A DNA stretch of 64,000 bases from Botryotinia globosa (Eukaryota; Ascomycota; Leotiomycetes; Helotiales; Sclerotiniaceae). The notes below the pieces were generated by a model. That model was not told the DNA's origin. It saw only the letters and a list, made by a program, of their open reading frames with translations, and did no database searches. The position numbers and the translations under genes were made by a program. Below are positions 12,119 to 23,483 of this stretch, piece by piece (position 1 is the first letter of the stretch; the number at the start of each line of letters is the position of its first letter). Location of the stretch: contig RCSZ01000021.1 in NCBI GenBank assembly GCA_014898425.1, positions 186,001 to 250,000 of the forward strand, given 5' to 3'.

Positions 12119-12469
12119 CAGTAGAACTTGGCTATACCGGACTGGGATATACCGGAATCTTGGATATACCGGAAAAATTTCCTGATTTGACCACTTTTTA
12201 TATGGCAATACCGGATTTTTAGACAAAACCGGAATACCGGACTGATTTTTCAAAAATCCGGTATAAATTTTGGTGGTAGATTTGGCTGAATAAGCTTTTT
12301 TTATTATTAATAAGCATAATTCGCTTTAGTCATATGCTTTTTTTTTTTGAAAATATCGGGGTTTGGAACTGAAATCGGATATAAATTTTGGTTAGAAAGC
12401 TTGGGCCACCATTTTTATACCGGATTTGATTAGTCAAATATTTCATTCCGGTATAACCAAGTTCTACTG
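12119..12469. mobile_element. MITE with Tc1/mariner-pogo-like termini
   Basis: A 351-bp non-coding element. Its ends are 22-bp inverted repeats beginning CAGTAGAACTTGG and continuing to TATACCGG, with one mismatch. It is flanked on both sides by TA (12117-12118 and 12470-12471), the target duplication of Tc1/mariner/pogo transposons. The left end carries three spaced copies of ATACCGG, and related motifs recur near the right end, like repeated transposase-binding sites. The interior is AT-rich and has no coding capacity, so it would depend on a transposase elsewhere. It lies 87 bp after the VOC gene. Confidence 0.85.
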
Positions 12470-12865
12470 TATTTGTGCGTAGCTGACAGAGTGCACGATT
12501 TTCTTACAGTCACAATATTCTTCAATGATCTAGTAAAGCCTCAATTCAAGTACCAAATCTACGATACTCTTTATATTCCTATTTGAAGTCTGAAGATGGA
12601 AATTTTATTTGAGCTAATCTTTGCAATCACACATCACATATCACGACATCCAGGATTTGAGTTGCGCGCGCTAGAGACGCCATCGACGGGAAATACCCGT
12701 CTGGTATCACACTACTACTAGTTTCCACCGTGGATCCCATGATATGTGAAAACCAGTTTGTCAACTACATAGCTCATTTATTGAAGCTTTTGTTTTGGAA
12801 ATTTGAATTGGACTCTAATCAATTCCACCAGAACTTATTCACCATAATCAAGTACAAAAATCAAA

Positions 12866-13854
12866 ATGCCATTTCCCTACAAAACTGTAAGCCTCCTCAA
12901 TCATCCATCGTTAATAGGTTTGTCTTTGCTGAGATCAAACATCAGGTACTGGTAGTTGGCGCCACCTCAGGCATTGGGCTTGCCCTCGCTGAGAAAATGC
13001 TTTCCGAAGGCGTTACCAAAATCATAGCTTTGGGCCGACGTCAAGATAAACTCGATGAGTTACAGAAAAAACATGGAGTTTCAAAAGTTTCAACCGTGAA
13101 GTTTGATATCACGAATCTTGAGGGCATTCCCAAGATGGTTGAGGGGTATGTTGTCCATACATTTTGATCAATTGCTAGTGTAAACGAATGTTGATGGATC
13201 AAACTTCACAGAGTCCTCAAATCACATTCCTCTCTCGACTGTGCATTCCTCAATAGTGGAATACAACGATCTCTCGATTTCACACAACCCTCGTCTATAG
13301 ATCTCGATGGAATTTCTACAGAATTCACGACTAATTATCTCTCCAACGTTCATCTTGTTAAAGCACTTCTTCCACATCTACAGAATAGAGTCAAGGGTGG
13401 CGAAAATGCCGGATTGATATTCACGACCAGTGGATTGGCTTTAGTACCCATTGTGCGATGTGGAAATTATTGTGCAAGTAAAGCTGCTATGCATCAATTA
13501 ATTCTCGTTATGCGGGAACAGTTGAGAGATGTGGGTCAGAGCGAAAGTGGAAATGCTGCGGAGAAAAAGACTTCGGGGGAGAAAAGAAAGAGTAAAGGTG
13601 TACAGGTTGTTGAAATATATCCGCCGGCTGTTCAGACGGAGCTGCATGATGAGAAACATCAGCCGGATATAAAAGATGGCAGGAATATGGGAATGCCGTT
13701 GGATGAGTTTACGGAAGAAGCGTGGAGAGGATTGGAGAGGGGCGATGAAGATATTCCTGTGGGGACGACGTGGAAAGGATCTGGGTATGAGGAGGTGGAG
13801 ATGCGAAGGAAGAAATTGTTCGGCGAAATGATGGAGAAGATGAAAGGGAATTAA
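12866..13854 (+). CDS. Short-chain dehydrogenase/reductase (SDR), classical type
   Basis: Three exons, 12866-12886, 12946-13145 and 13212-13854, give 287 aa. The first exon is only 21 nt (MPFPYKT). It ends at GTAAGC and joins VLVVGATSGIGLALAEK, the Rossmann TGxxxGIG motif, here GATSGIG at residues 12-18. LNSG replaces the common NAG. The catalytic Ser is near residue 147 (TTSGLAL). The catalytic pair is Tyr 160/Lys 164 in YCASK. Basic residues in GRRQDK after the second strand favour NADP(H) by family rules. The C-terminal half has a hydrophilic, Lys-rich insert (ESGNAAEKKTSGEKRKSKG). The closest general type is the DltE-like cytosolic SDR group; the substrate is unknown. Confidence 0.88.
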
Positions 13855-16800
13855 GGTTGTGTCAAAAATTCGTGGGAAGCTGAAGATGCGTTTTCGGGAC
13901 AGACATGGAAGAACTGTATATTGAATCTTGTGAATGTTTCAAGTAGGAAAGCCACGTGCTTGGACTACTAGATATATAAAGCTGCAAGCGCGTTTGGAAT
14001 GTAGCGTTATTTCTGGTCTCTTGATGCTCAAGATAATTCTAAGTATGCGACATCTCTTACAAGTGAGATGTCCCCCCCCCTTATACGTATACTTTTACCG
14101 CATGAAATCAATATTCACTTGCACAACTGCTAGAAAGCTTTTCCTGTCTGACTACCTAGGTATATAAACCTCGTAATTTCTTCAAGCCATCACCTCTTCA
14201 ATACAAAAAAACCCCGCCGAACACTACCAATCTCAAAGGTTGGGAATTCTATAGTCCTATCATCCAAAATGTAGCGTCAACTCCTGACACCAAATGTCAG
14301 TGAATGCTATTCATATATTGATCATTCCACTATATACTCGCGGAGTTGAATAAGACTTCCCTTGCGCTGGAACTATACACGTCTCCCGAAGCTCCAACTT
14401 GTCCAACTTGAGGGTTCTTTAGAAGTGAGTTGTCTTTCTGATAAATGCGGATATTGGCCTCCGCAGCTTATTTGGTTCCTGGAAGTTAGCTTTGTCACTA
14501 CCAATATACCTATACCTCTGAAGTGGGCACGCAAATCAAAAATCCCCAGATGCGCCCACCACCTTTACTTTTGAGAGACATAGGGATTTTCGACACAGAA
14601 GATTGATTACTTCATCACTCGAATATAAACAGTTGACGAAGTACAAAATGGGGTTGAAATTCCATCGGCATGCATCTATGGCTTCCTTGAGTGAAACTAT
14701 CGGTATTGTGATAACAATTTACCCCCATATAAACTTTCAGTATGCGTATAAAAGATGTTTTGCAGGTCTTACAGGTCATGCGAAATTTGTATCGAGGGCA
14801 CACACGAAGAGTAATTTTCTAGATGATTTTGAAGCGATGAAACGATTTGGTTTTTGTATATTCTGAACGGCCTAAATTTCACCCCAAGGTCATTGGTAAT
14901 TGTATTGACGTTTCAAGTGTTTTAGAAAAGTGCGCCCCAAGCAAAATTCACTCACCATCACCCACTCCTCACATCCCAACCCCATCGTCGTCTAACAGCC
15001 GCGCCCCACAAAAACTCAAATCAAACCTCTCACAACCAACCATTTCAAAAATTATATCTTCAAAATAGAAAGTAGAAAGCAAAGACAAAAAGAGCAAAAT
15101 TTCAACACGTCTTGCGACGCTGTAAATCCCAATCAACTTCATACTATAGAATGACTGTACCAAACTGTCCCCTATTTGGCCCGATTGAGAGGGCCCCGAT
15201 TACTATGGCATGGGTGGAGGCGTTACGTAAACCACTGTACCACGGGGATATGTTTGGTGAGGTATGTGAAGACTTTGGGGGATATGTAGGAGAGGCCGTC
15301 TGATGAGTTAGGGAATGGAAACAGGTAATGGAAATTGGGAATTGGGATAAAAGATATGTGACGCGCTTTGAGAACTCCGAGATAGAATAAGAGATTTCAT
15401 GTCTTTATTTCTGTTTACTGAGAATAACTTCAGAATGTACGATTGAAGTTCTTAATGAATTCTTCTTGGCTGGTGGTGTACCGTGTATGTCGCGAACTAT
15501 CTGGCGGTCATGAGCAGCAGAATTTCTCCGACAGTATTTACAAGATGCGACCACCATTCAATGCTTATGAAGTCTTGATGATACCACTTATGCCAACATT
15601 GTCATATATGCCTCAACTGCATTGAAGTGGGTAGAAAGCAAACAAACTGGAACAAGCTTTCCGGCCACGCCGAAAACAAAACTGCTTCCCGGAAGATGTC
15701 TTGCGACTAGCTAGCCTGGGTGTTCATTGGATCAATAAACCCAACATGTGTGCGATCGGACAAATGAATCAATTTCCGCTTTGAATGCGCATGTGTACAC
15801 TTTGTGGAGTAGTTGAACTTTACTTTGGATCTAGATCAGACTTAAATATGAAGTCCCTTGCTGTCTTGGTAAGGTAGACTAAAATCCATGTTCAACTGAT
15901 CCGTATGAGATACCAAAGAAATCACTTTAAAGGAACATGACCTTTGTAAATTGTTTCCACAAGGCCATCTAGTGTGTCAGAAACTAATTTCAAAATCGTG
16001 CCGATTAAGCACAAGTGGTTGAATGGTTTCGATATGGGAGGTGTCTCTAGAGTTGCCTTCTCTCGAGATATGGGATCGCTGCCGAAGAATATCGAGCCCT
16101 GCTTGGGGAGTGAACACAAACACTCAGGAGCCCTTGATTAACGGATTATGAAGAAATTAATATTGGTTTGAGGATCAATGCTAAAACATAGGGCCACACT
16201 TAAAATCACTTGACTAAACTCTGTTGGCAAATGGATTTTTGGAACTTGAATAGACTTTACGTTAGCTCCATGCAAGATACGAAGAGCTCTAGATCTGACA
16301 TTTTTAGTATCGTTGCGTCGAGTTGGATACAAAAGTATTCATACTATACTCCACTAGATCCAGAATGTGGAAGTAGTCACTTACTATCGGTCCACGCTAC
16401 TGTAGCATAAAACGAGGAAGCGACATGTAATAAGAGGTGGTTTTGTGATAGTAAAGCCATTGTGAATCTGGAAAGAAATGTTTAGTGATTCGCATAGGTT
16501 GTATAAATCGTGTTTTAGTAGCATGGAATTGACGTTATTGAAACACAAATTACCCAATTACGTCGTGTATACTCACCCTTACACATTGGGAAACCTGGCC
16601 TCGAGACTTGGGTGTCGGGTTGAGTTGCTGTAATCTAGAAAGCCACTTTTTATACTCCATAATCTCGAATGACAATACACCACTATCGTTCGATCGCTGA
16701 AGCATAGATCAAGAAATTTGAGAAGAAATTACAGTTGATAGCAAGAGATATCTAGAGTAGAAACCAGGATATGTCTTCTTGAGATTTCGGACATTAGCGC

Positions 16801-17750
16801 TCACAGTAAATAATGTGCACGGCTAGGACAAGAAATAGACCGCTAAGATGACACTCACTGCCTTATTCTTCATCTGAATTTTTATCCTAGCACCGTATCA
16901 TTTGGGCTTGATGGCGATGAAATTTATTATATGAAAGACGAGGGGGTTGCAGGGGAGACGAAAGCGTTAGGAAGGGGCTATTTTCGAAGACAGGGGGTTC
17001 ATATGACATCATTGTCGTCTGGTCTAGGGGTTGATAGCTGAAAACGAGGAGAAGTGATTGAAAGGTTTAAAGAAAAAGCACTGTCGTCTAAAGATCTGAG
17101 TCAAAGACCAAACTTTTGATATATAATGTGAACATGTTGATACTTCATGTGAGAACCCCTTATTTCACCTGTCTAACTTTAGACAGAAGTTTATTCTGTG
17201 TTAGACACTTGAGAACAACAGACGAAAGCCTTTTGATAGACTCATATTAGAATCTTTATTCATGTATAAAACACATTTGATATAGAGATCATGTTATTCA
17301 ATCGTCTTTGACAGAGACTACTCATTGTTCATTGATGTCTCAAGCCTTCTAGCTCACTGAGCCGATATTTGGTAAGACTATTCTCAATTTGACATTCTTC
17401 CCCCCCTGGTAAATTGAAAGCATATATCGGACATCAGATGAGACCATATCCAGTGAATGAATAACAATCGAAATTGAATTTTGTCATGCCTCCATCATGT
17501 CTTCATTTCTTCCATCTTTTCTCCCCCCATCAACTCGTGATCTGGAACAACATTCTCCCGACGCTCGGATCACCCAAATCAATAAACCATGTCTCCAACT
17601 CCATCAATCAAGAGCTTACAGCTTGCTCCCCAGCCCACCAAATACGATCCCATTGTATTACCCAATTCCGAGTTACTTACCGGCGCCGTCGAATATCCCA
17701 CTCGAAAATCAAGCCTTGCCAATCTACCTCCCGATAAGAAACCTAACACC
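13855..17750. other. 3.9-kb intergenic region with no confident gene
   Basis: No intact gene is supported. At 14930-15070 there is CA/CT-rich, promoter-like sequence before a 51-codon frame at 15151-15303 (MTVPNCPLFGPIERAP...), too short to call. On the minus strand, 16332-15922 contains two adjacent frames of 64 and 65 codons whose composition looks protein-like (see findings), possibly a relic. From 17400 to 17750 the sequence is pyrimidine-rich and probably the leader of the Vps29 gene. Confidence 0.35.
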
Positions 17751-18540
17751 ATGACTTCCAGACTCGTTCTCGTAATTGGCGATTTGCATATCCCAGATCG
17801 AGCTATTGATGTTCCTCAGAAGGTATGATTTCTTTTGCGCCTCCTGCGCCTGTTATTCTAATTCTCTTGATGCTGATCTATTGAATTACAGTTTAAGAAG
17901 CTTCTCACCCCGGGAAAAATTGGCCAAACTCTCTGTCTCGGAAACCTCACCGATCGTCAGACGTACGACTATCTCCGCTCAATAACCCCCGATCTGAAGA
18001 TCGTTCGCGGCCGCTACGATACCGACGCTACCTCTCTTCCACTCTCCCAAGTCGTTACACATGGCTCTCTTCGCATTGGCTTCGTTGAAGGCTTTACCAT
18101 TGTTGCCCCCAACGAGGTTGATTTATTGACTGCCGAGGCCAATAAGTTGGACGTTGATGTATTGTGCTGGGGAGGAACTCATAAGTTTGATGCCTTCGAA
18201 CTTGACAATAAGTTCTTCATCAATCCCGGAAGTGCGACTGGTGCGATGACTACGGGCTGGATGGAGCCGGGGGAGGAGATTGTTCCTAGTTTCTGTTTGA
18301 TGGATGTAAGTTCTTCTCTATTCTTGCGCACTTTGCTTGAGCTACAATTCACTCGCCCATTTCTCCTCTCTCAAATATTCCAGCTAACTTTCCCCCCTCC
18401 TCTAGGTCCAAGGTCTCGGTCTCACCCTCTACGTCTACCAACTCCGCACCAGCGAAAAAGGCGAAGAATCCGTCTCCGTCGAGAAGATCTCTTACACCAA
18501 GGTTCTCCCTCCCACCACCGCCGCCTCTAGTTCCACATAA
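17751..18540 (+). CDS. VPS29: Retromer subunit Vps29
   Basis: Exons 17751-17822, 17892-18305 and 18406-18540 encode 206 aa. The introns of 69 and 100 nt have GTATGA/TTACAG and GTAAGT/CTCTAG ends. The protein opens with the calcineurin-like phosphoesterase strand LVLVIGDLHIPDRA. It continues with FKKLLTPGKIGQTLCLGNLTD, VRGRYD, CWGGTHKFDAFE and FINPGSATGA, all hallmark Vps29 blocks. In Vps29 the metal-site positions are altered and the fold acts as a scaffold. It binds Vps35 in the retromer, which recycles cargo receptors from endosomes to the Golgi. The first exon matches the usual start of the family. The same frame stays open upstream to an ATG at 17589, so a form 54 residues longer is possible. 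The C-terminal TTAASSST tail is variable. Confidence 0.95.
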
Positions 18541-19269
18541 TGATACCCCAATACTCCACCACATTTCCATTTAAAGATGTGCTTTTCCTTCTGCTTTCCC
18601 CTGCGGTCGCCAGCTACAAAAAGAGTCCTTTGCATTTACGGTGTTTGGGGATCTTGATATTCTGCGGGACGGGGGTACAATTGATATGATATGACACGAT
18701 ATGATGGCATAACGATAGACTATGACTGCTGGAGAGAGAAATACATGCACATAATACCAGGGAGCTAGACTTTTTTTCTCCTGTTTCAAGAAAAGTCTTG
18801 CCATGCTCATCTACAGAGGTGAACGAATGGACGCCTACTGGATACCAGATTAATAGGATTGCGTACGATACCACCTAATGATACATAACATACAATAAAA
18901 ATCACATCTGTAGCGCAAGCTACTCATTTGCGATTCATTGCAATGTAGCAATTGAGAATGGGAGAACAATATTCGTGATTCGACGATAAAAGAGAGATTT
19001 CATTGATATCATATTCCGCTTCATAAAAGTGAAAGAGCCGAGAAAACTAGAAAACTAAAACTACTTTTGCGCCATTCATTAAGGACCAAAGAAGATATGC
19101 GCATAGCATATTAGAAGCGCTGTAAGCTCATTAATCATCCAATACGATCCCATTACTCCCGATTGTAATCCAATCTATCACAATCGATTTGATCCAATTC
19201 AATCGAATTCAACGCAGAAGAAATTAAGAATATTTTATAGCCCAAACTTTACTCATAAGACGCCACTCA
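18541..19269. other. Convergent intergenic region (3' ends of the Vps29 and shugoshin genes)
   Basis: 729 bp between two genes facing each other. I see no gene. The sequence is AT-rich with short GATATGAT-type repeats near 18680-18710, consistent with two 3' untranslated regions. Confidence 0.45.
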
Positions 19270-21642
19270 TCATAACATCATACTTCTCCTCCTCGAACTT
19301 ATCCTATCACTCCTATTCGCATTTGAGGCTGCAGTCCCCGCCATACTCGTACTACTGACACTTTTCCTCAAGGATTTATCCGAGGAATCCGTGGTATCTC
19401 TCTCCGATTCGTGACCTTGAGCAGACGCGCTTCTAGCTATGGTTGAAGAGGGTAATGCTGATTGTCGTCTTCTTGAACCTGATTGTGATGGTCCTGTTGA
19501 CGCAGAAAACTTTTTCGCTGGTTCAAAGTCCTGATCTCCTACCGGAATAGCGGAAGCTCTTCTAGAAAAACGTGATGATGCTCTATCACTTTTCTCTTCT
19601 TTTATGATTTTCGGTTCTTCCGAATCGCGTTTGGGGGAACCATGAAATTCATATATATCCATGTCTTCGAGGGCTGCTTTTATATCGTCGCCTTTAGTCG
19701 ATTGCTCCTTGGATTTCGCTTTTATTTTCCTCGACTCTGCTAACAGCTCCGCGACTGATTTTGATCCCGATGCTGAAGATCTCGACTCTGTGAGATATAA
19801 AATTGACTCGCGACGTCTTCTGTGATCTGCGATGCTGCTTGGCAACATATCAGGAAGGGGTGCAGAAGCTTTGCTAGTTAGCGGACTATGGTCTGCGTTT
19901 AACGCGGTTGATAGTTGTTTCCAAGTATCTTCCGATTCGGGTTCTGCTTTGATTTTGCTTATTGTCGTCGGACCAGCTTCCTCATCTACCCTAATGGCAC
20001 GAACTTTTCCATCGGCTGTGACGGCGTTCACAAATTCCTTTCCGGGTCGGCGCATTTTGTCTCGAAGATTGGGTTCCGCATAACTTATCGAGTTCCGAGC
20101 TCGTCGACTTGGTCGTTGGCCTTCAGCAGACTCCCTCATCTCTGAAGGCGGTGGAGTATCCCGAGATTCCACTCGAACGTTGGTTGACGGATGCGATGAA
20201 AGAGGCGAAAAGATATCGACAGGCGCAGGCGTCTCTGGTTCCGCCTGCATATTGAAGACCTGAAGTTGAGGTTGCATGGTTTGTTGATAAGGCTCAATAT
20301 TTTCAATCTTCTTCTCCTCCCTTGGCATCTCCTTCGACAGGCTTTCCTTGAACAAATTCAATTTGCCTGGCTTGATCCCATCGTGATTGGAATTCCTGCT
20401 GCTGGCTCCTTTCTTAGGGGAATTGTTCACACTTTTGGCTGCCAGAACCTTTCTGGTGCTAGGAGCTAAAGTTGGCTTGTCTTTCGACAATCCTTTAGAG
20501 CTCACAACATCCTTCGATGGCTTTGTATTCTCTTTGGCTGATGAGACTGCCGATTTTGTCTTCGCTCGTTCCTCGGTAGATACACGTGTGAATTGGAAAT
20601 CGTCAATATCATGGACGTTTGTCGACTCCAGTTCCTCGTCTTCTCTTGCACTAAGCTTCCTCTTTGCACCTGATTTGAGTGTTCCCGTATGCTCTCGTTT
20701 TGCCGGAAGTTCCAATCGGCTGTTCCTCCTAATATCAGAGGCCACCATACTATCCTTGCGCTTTTTCCTCTGCTCGAGATTCGTCGATATTATCGGATCC
20801 AGACAAGGCTCATCTTCCCTCTCATAGGCTAATTTTCCTGCCAAATCAATCTTTACAGGATCTTCGTCGACGAATTGTGATACTGGTGGCGGCCCGATGT
20901 CAGGTGAATCTTCGTTGTCTGCCACCACTTCAGCGAGCATATTCTCGATTTCCTGATGTCTATGAATTGTTAGCGTGCAAACTTAAATATATCAAATATT
21001 GCGCAACATACTCCAGAGTTTTCCTAGGATAATATTTGTTTTCCAAAATGGGGGGTAATTTGCCGTCCGGGCTGCCGATGTCTTCACTCGATGAAGCCAT
21101 CTTTTTCCTTGGTGGCATCTTGCGCTCCGGGCTTGTACCATCCTCATTCAATGGGTCCAGATTATCCCACTTGTTTTCTTTGGGGCTACGAGGAGGATTC
21201 GAACCCGCTCTCAGCCCTCCAAATTGCCTTGGGACATGTGGTGATCTCTTCCTTTCTGGAGATTCTTCTCCGAGACCACTGATCAAAGCTCCAATCTCAA
21301 GCAATCTCTCTTCGAGTTGTGATTTGACCACATTAACCCTATCTGCAGCTCTTCGAGCCTTTCCATTATCGATCTCACTTCGAAGGCGTAAGTTCTCCTC
21401 TCGGAGTTCTAGATTTTCGGCAAGAAGTTTCGATGTTTCATTCTCAAGGCTTCGGATTCGAACAGCTTGGGAGGAATTGACGGATGCAATATCGCGATTC
21501 TGACGTTTGTACTTGCGCTTGACTATGATTGCATCAGAAAGGCGCCTCTCCATTTTTTGCCAAATGTCAGGAAATCATTGTTTGGGAACTCACGAGATTC
21601 AATACTCTCCAACGAAGCTGCAGGCTCATTTAAGCGGGCCAT
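19270..21642 (-). CDS. sgo1: Shugoshin (centromeric cohesin protector)
   Basis: Three exons, 21642-21594, 21522-21012 and 20959-19270, give 749 aa. The 49-nt first exon (MARLNEPAASLESIES) splices through GTGAGT/CATAG to LKRKYKRQNRDIASVNSSQ. The second intron (52 nt) has a GTATGT donor. Residues about 17-85 form the N-terminal coiled coil (IRSLENETSKLLAENLELREENLRL), the family's PP2A-binding and dimer region. The middle is disordered and rich in Ser, Lys and Glu. The conserved basic shugoshin C-terminal motif is present (RPSRRARNSISYAEPNLRDKMRRPGKEFVNAV), which binds phosphorylated histone H2A at centromeres. The extreme C-terminus is SSRRRSMML. Shugoshin shields Rec8/Scc1 cohesin in meiosis and supports bi-orientation. 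Its promoter is shared with Dad2. Confidence 0.93.
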
Positions 21643-22075
21643 GTGAGCTGGCAATGCATGCGGAATGAAATATGATTAGTAGTACAGTATGGGAAAAAGA
21701 CGTGAGAAATTTGAGGATTATTTTGATGAATCTTGGAAGCTGCGACGAGGGATTTGTCGAAATAACGGTGATTTCTAGTGATTCTTAGAGTGTTTGTGTA
21801 CAGGTGAAAAATTAGGGTGAATTGATTTGTTTACATCGAACTTAAACTGGTTAGATTGGGAGCATTGACTCTGTTATCATAAAAGTGGGTTTATTTATCA
21901 AATTTCATTGGTTGAAACAGGATCGCTATATCGCTATCAGTCCCGCCTTGAGTTGTCCACGGATGGAGAATTAAATTCATATCAAATTCAATCATCAAGC
22001 GTTCTAAAGTCTCCATCTCTTTGCATTGGAGATCCAATATTACAACACTCGGCTTGTAAAGCAAAGATCACAATA
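21643..22075. promoter_or_regulatory. Bidirectional promoter between shugoshin and Dad2
   Basis: 433 bp separate the divergent start codons of two genes that both act at the kinetochore, so one control region could serve both. I saw no ACGCGT box in it. The right half is AT-rich with TTTATTTAT-like stretches near 21890. Confidence 0.5.
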
Positions 22076-22563
22076 ATGTCATATTCATCTCGACCCCTCG
22101 GTTCGCATCTGCGACAGCAGTCCATGGGTGGTAGTCTGGGTTCATCTTCTGGTCAATCCCCCGTCTTACAGGCGCGCATCAATGAGAAAAGGGCAGAGTT
22201 AGAAAATCTAAAGCAACTGCGAGATTTGAGTGCAGGATTGGCTGGACAGATGCAAATGTTGGAAGACAAACTGTCGACTCTTTCAGATGGAACAGAAGCC
22301 GTCGCAACAGTATTGGGCAACTGGCACAATGTTCTGCAAGCTATTAGCATGGCATCCAGTAAGATATGATGTACTCCTCTGTTTGTCGCGATTTCTAACA
22401 ATGACCAGTGAAAATACCAAAGCCCAAAGAATCAAACGATGGAGGAGAGGAGTTGGAAAAGAGAACGGGACCTGAAATACCACTACCTCAAACTCTAGTC
22501 CGAATTCCCACAGAGCACGCGCCCATGCTACAACCATCCAAAAATGAAGAATCAAATGAATGA
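22076..22563 (+). CDS. dad2: DASH complex subunit Dad2
   Basis: Exons 22076-22358 and 22409-22563 encode 145 aa. The 50-nt intron has GTAAGA and GACCAG ends; the split codon restores the Met of SMKIPKPKE. The core LQARINEKRAELENLKQLRDLSAGLAGQMQMLEDKLSTLSDGTEAVATVLGNWHNVLQAI is the Dad2 domain (about residues 30-92). After the splice come PKPKE and a Pro-rich stretch, PLPQTLVRIPTEHAP, common to filamentous-fungal Dad2 proteins. DASH/Dam1 rings couple kinetochores to microtubule plus ends; Dad2 is one of its ten small coiled-coil subunits. Reading past the donor would end at once in TGA, which supports the intron. It is divergent from shugoshin, 433 bp away. Confidence 0.93.
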
Positions 22564-23483
22564 AGAGTACACGCCAAGTCGCTGGGAGACTAGAAGAGAA
22601 TATACCATTCATGACGAGTTTGGTGCATTAAACGGCGCAACAGGCAGATATGGGGTTGTGAGTTTTGATACCAAAATCGGTCTGGTGATGGATCGTGTCC
22701 ATGTAGGAATGGCTGGTAAAAAGCAGCTGGACTTTTGATGATGACATGATTGACGACATATTAGCAGAGATTGATCGAATAAGAAAAATGTCGGAAAAGT
22801 CATGCAAACTAAACAAATACATGGTGTTGTGGCCTGCATAAGTAGGTAAGATGTGAAACCCAATGACGGAAAGGTCGATGGAAAAGAAGGTTACATTACA
22901 TCACATCACATCACAATGAGTAGGAGTTGAATGCTTCATGGAAGGAAACAAACTCATCCAATGGCCGAAAGTCTTTTGCATATTGACAGACAATGAATGA
23001 ATTTCTTCAAGAGCTATTCACTATTCACCAGTTCCATCCCCAAAACAGCTTTGATCAATCATCGCTCACAATTTCACAGTCGCGCCTTTCTTTTTCAGCT
23101 ACCGGTTGCTATAGTGATGATGTAAGCTCCAACAAATGAGCACGGGTAGAGGGGAAGGAAGGAAGGAAGCTACACTTTCGTAGCGAGATACTCCAACGAA
23201 TATTCTCATGATCGATTGATGAATCTCAAGGACTTAACAATTCACATAAAATTGATAAGAAGAAAGCTCTGTTTTTTGGAAAAGAAGATTCATCAAACTT
23301 GGTACTACATTTCTATTGACTTGACGAATACGGAATACGATTGTCACTCAAAAATAGAACGCAATTTCCACCCATCCTTGCAAATCGATTGCTTCTCAAT
23401 ACTCAAATCACATCTAATTTCCGAAACACTATTCGACCAAAGGTCGACTGTTTCTAGACCATTTATGACTTTGGTCAGTCAAG
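22564..23483. other. Intergenic region upstream of the 747-aa protein gene
   Basis: 920 bp with no gene seen. A short run of CATCACATCACATCACA lies at about 22898-22914, and GGAAGGAAGGAAG near 23154-23168. The last 100 bp before the ATG at 23484 look like a promoter and leader. Confidence 0.4.

Noticed and set aside
12028..12222. 64-codon frame overlapping the left end of the MITE
   Set aside because: The codons come from the inverted repeat and its ATACCGG motifs; the sequence is explained by the element.
14847..15303. Small frames of 73 and 51 codons after promoter-like sequence
   Set aside because: Too short and without family resemblance; the Pro/Ser-rich frame is simply the CA-rich leader-like DNA translated.
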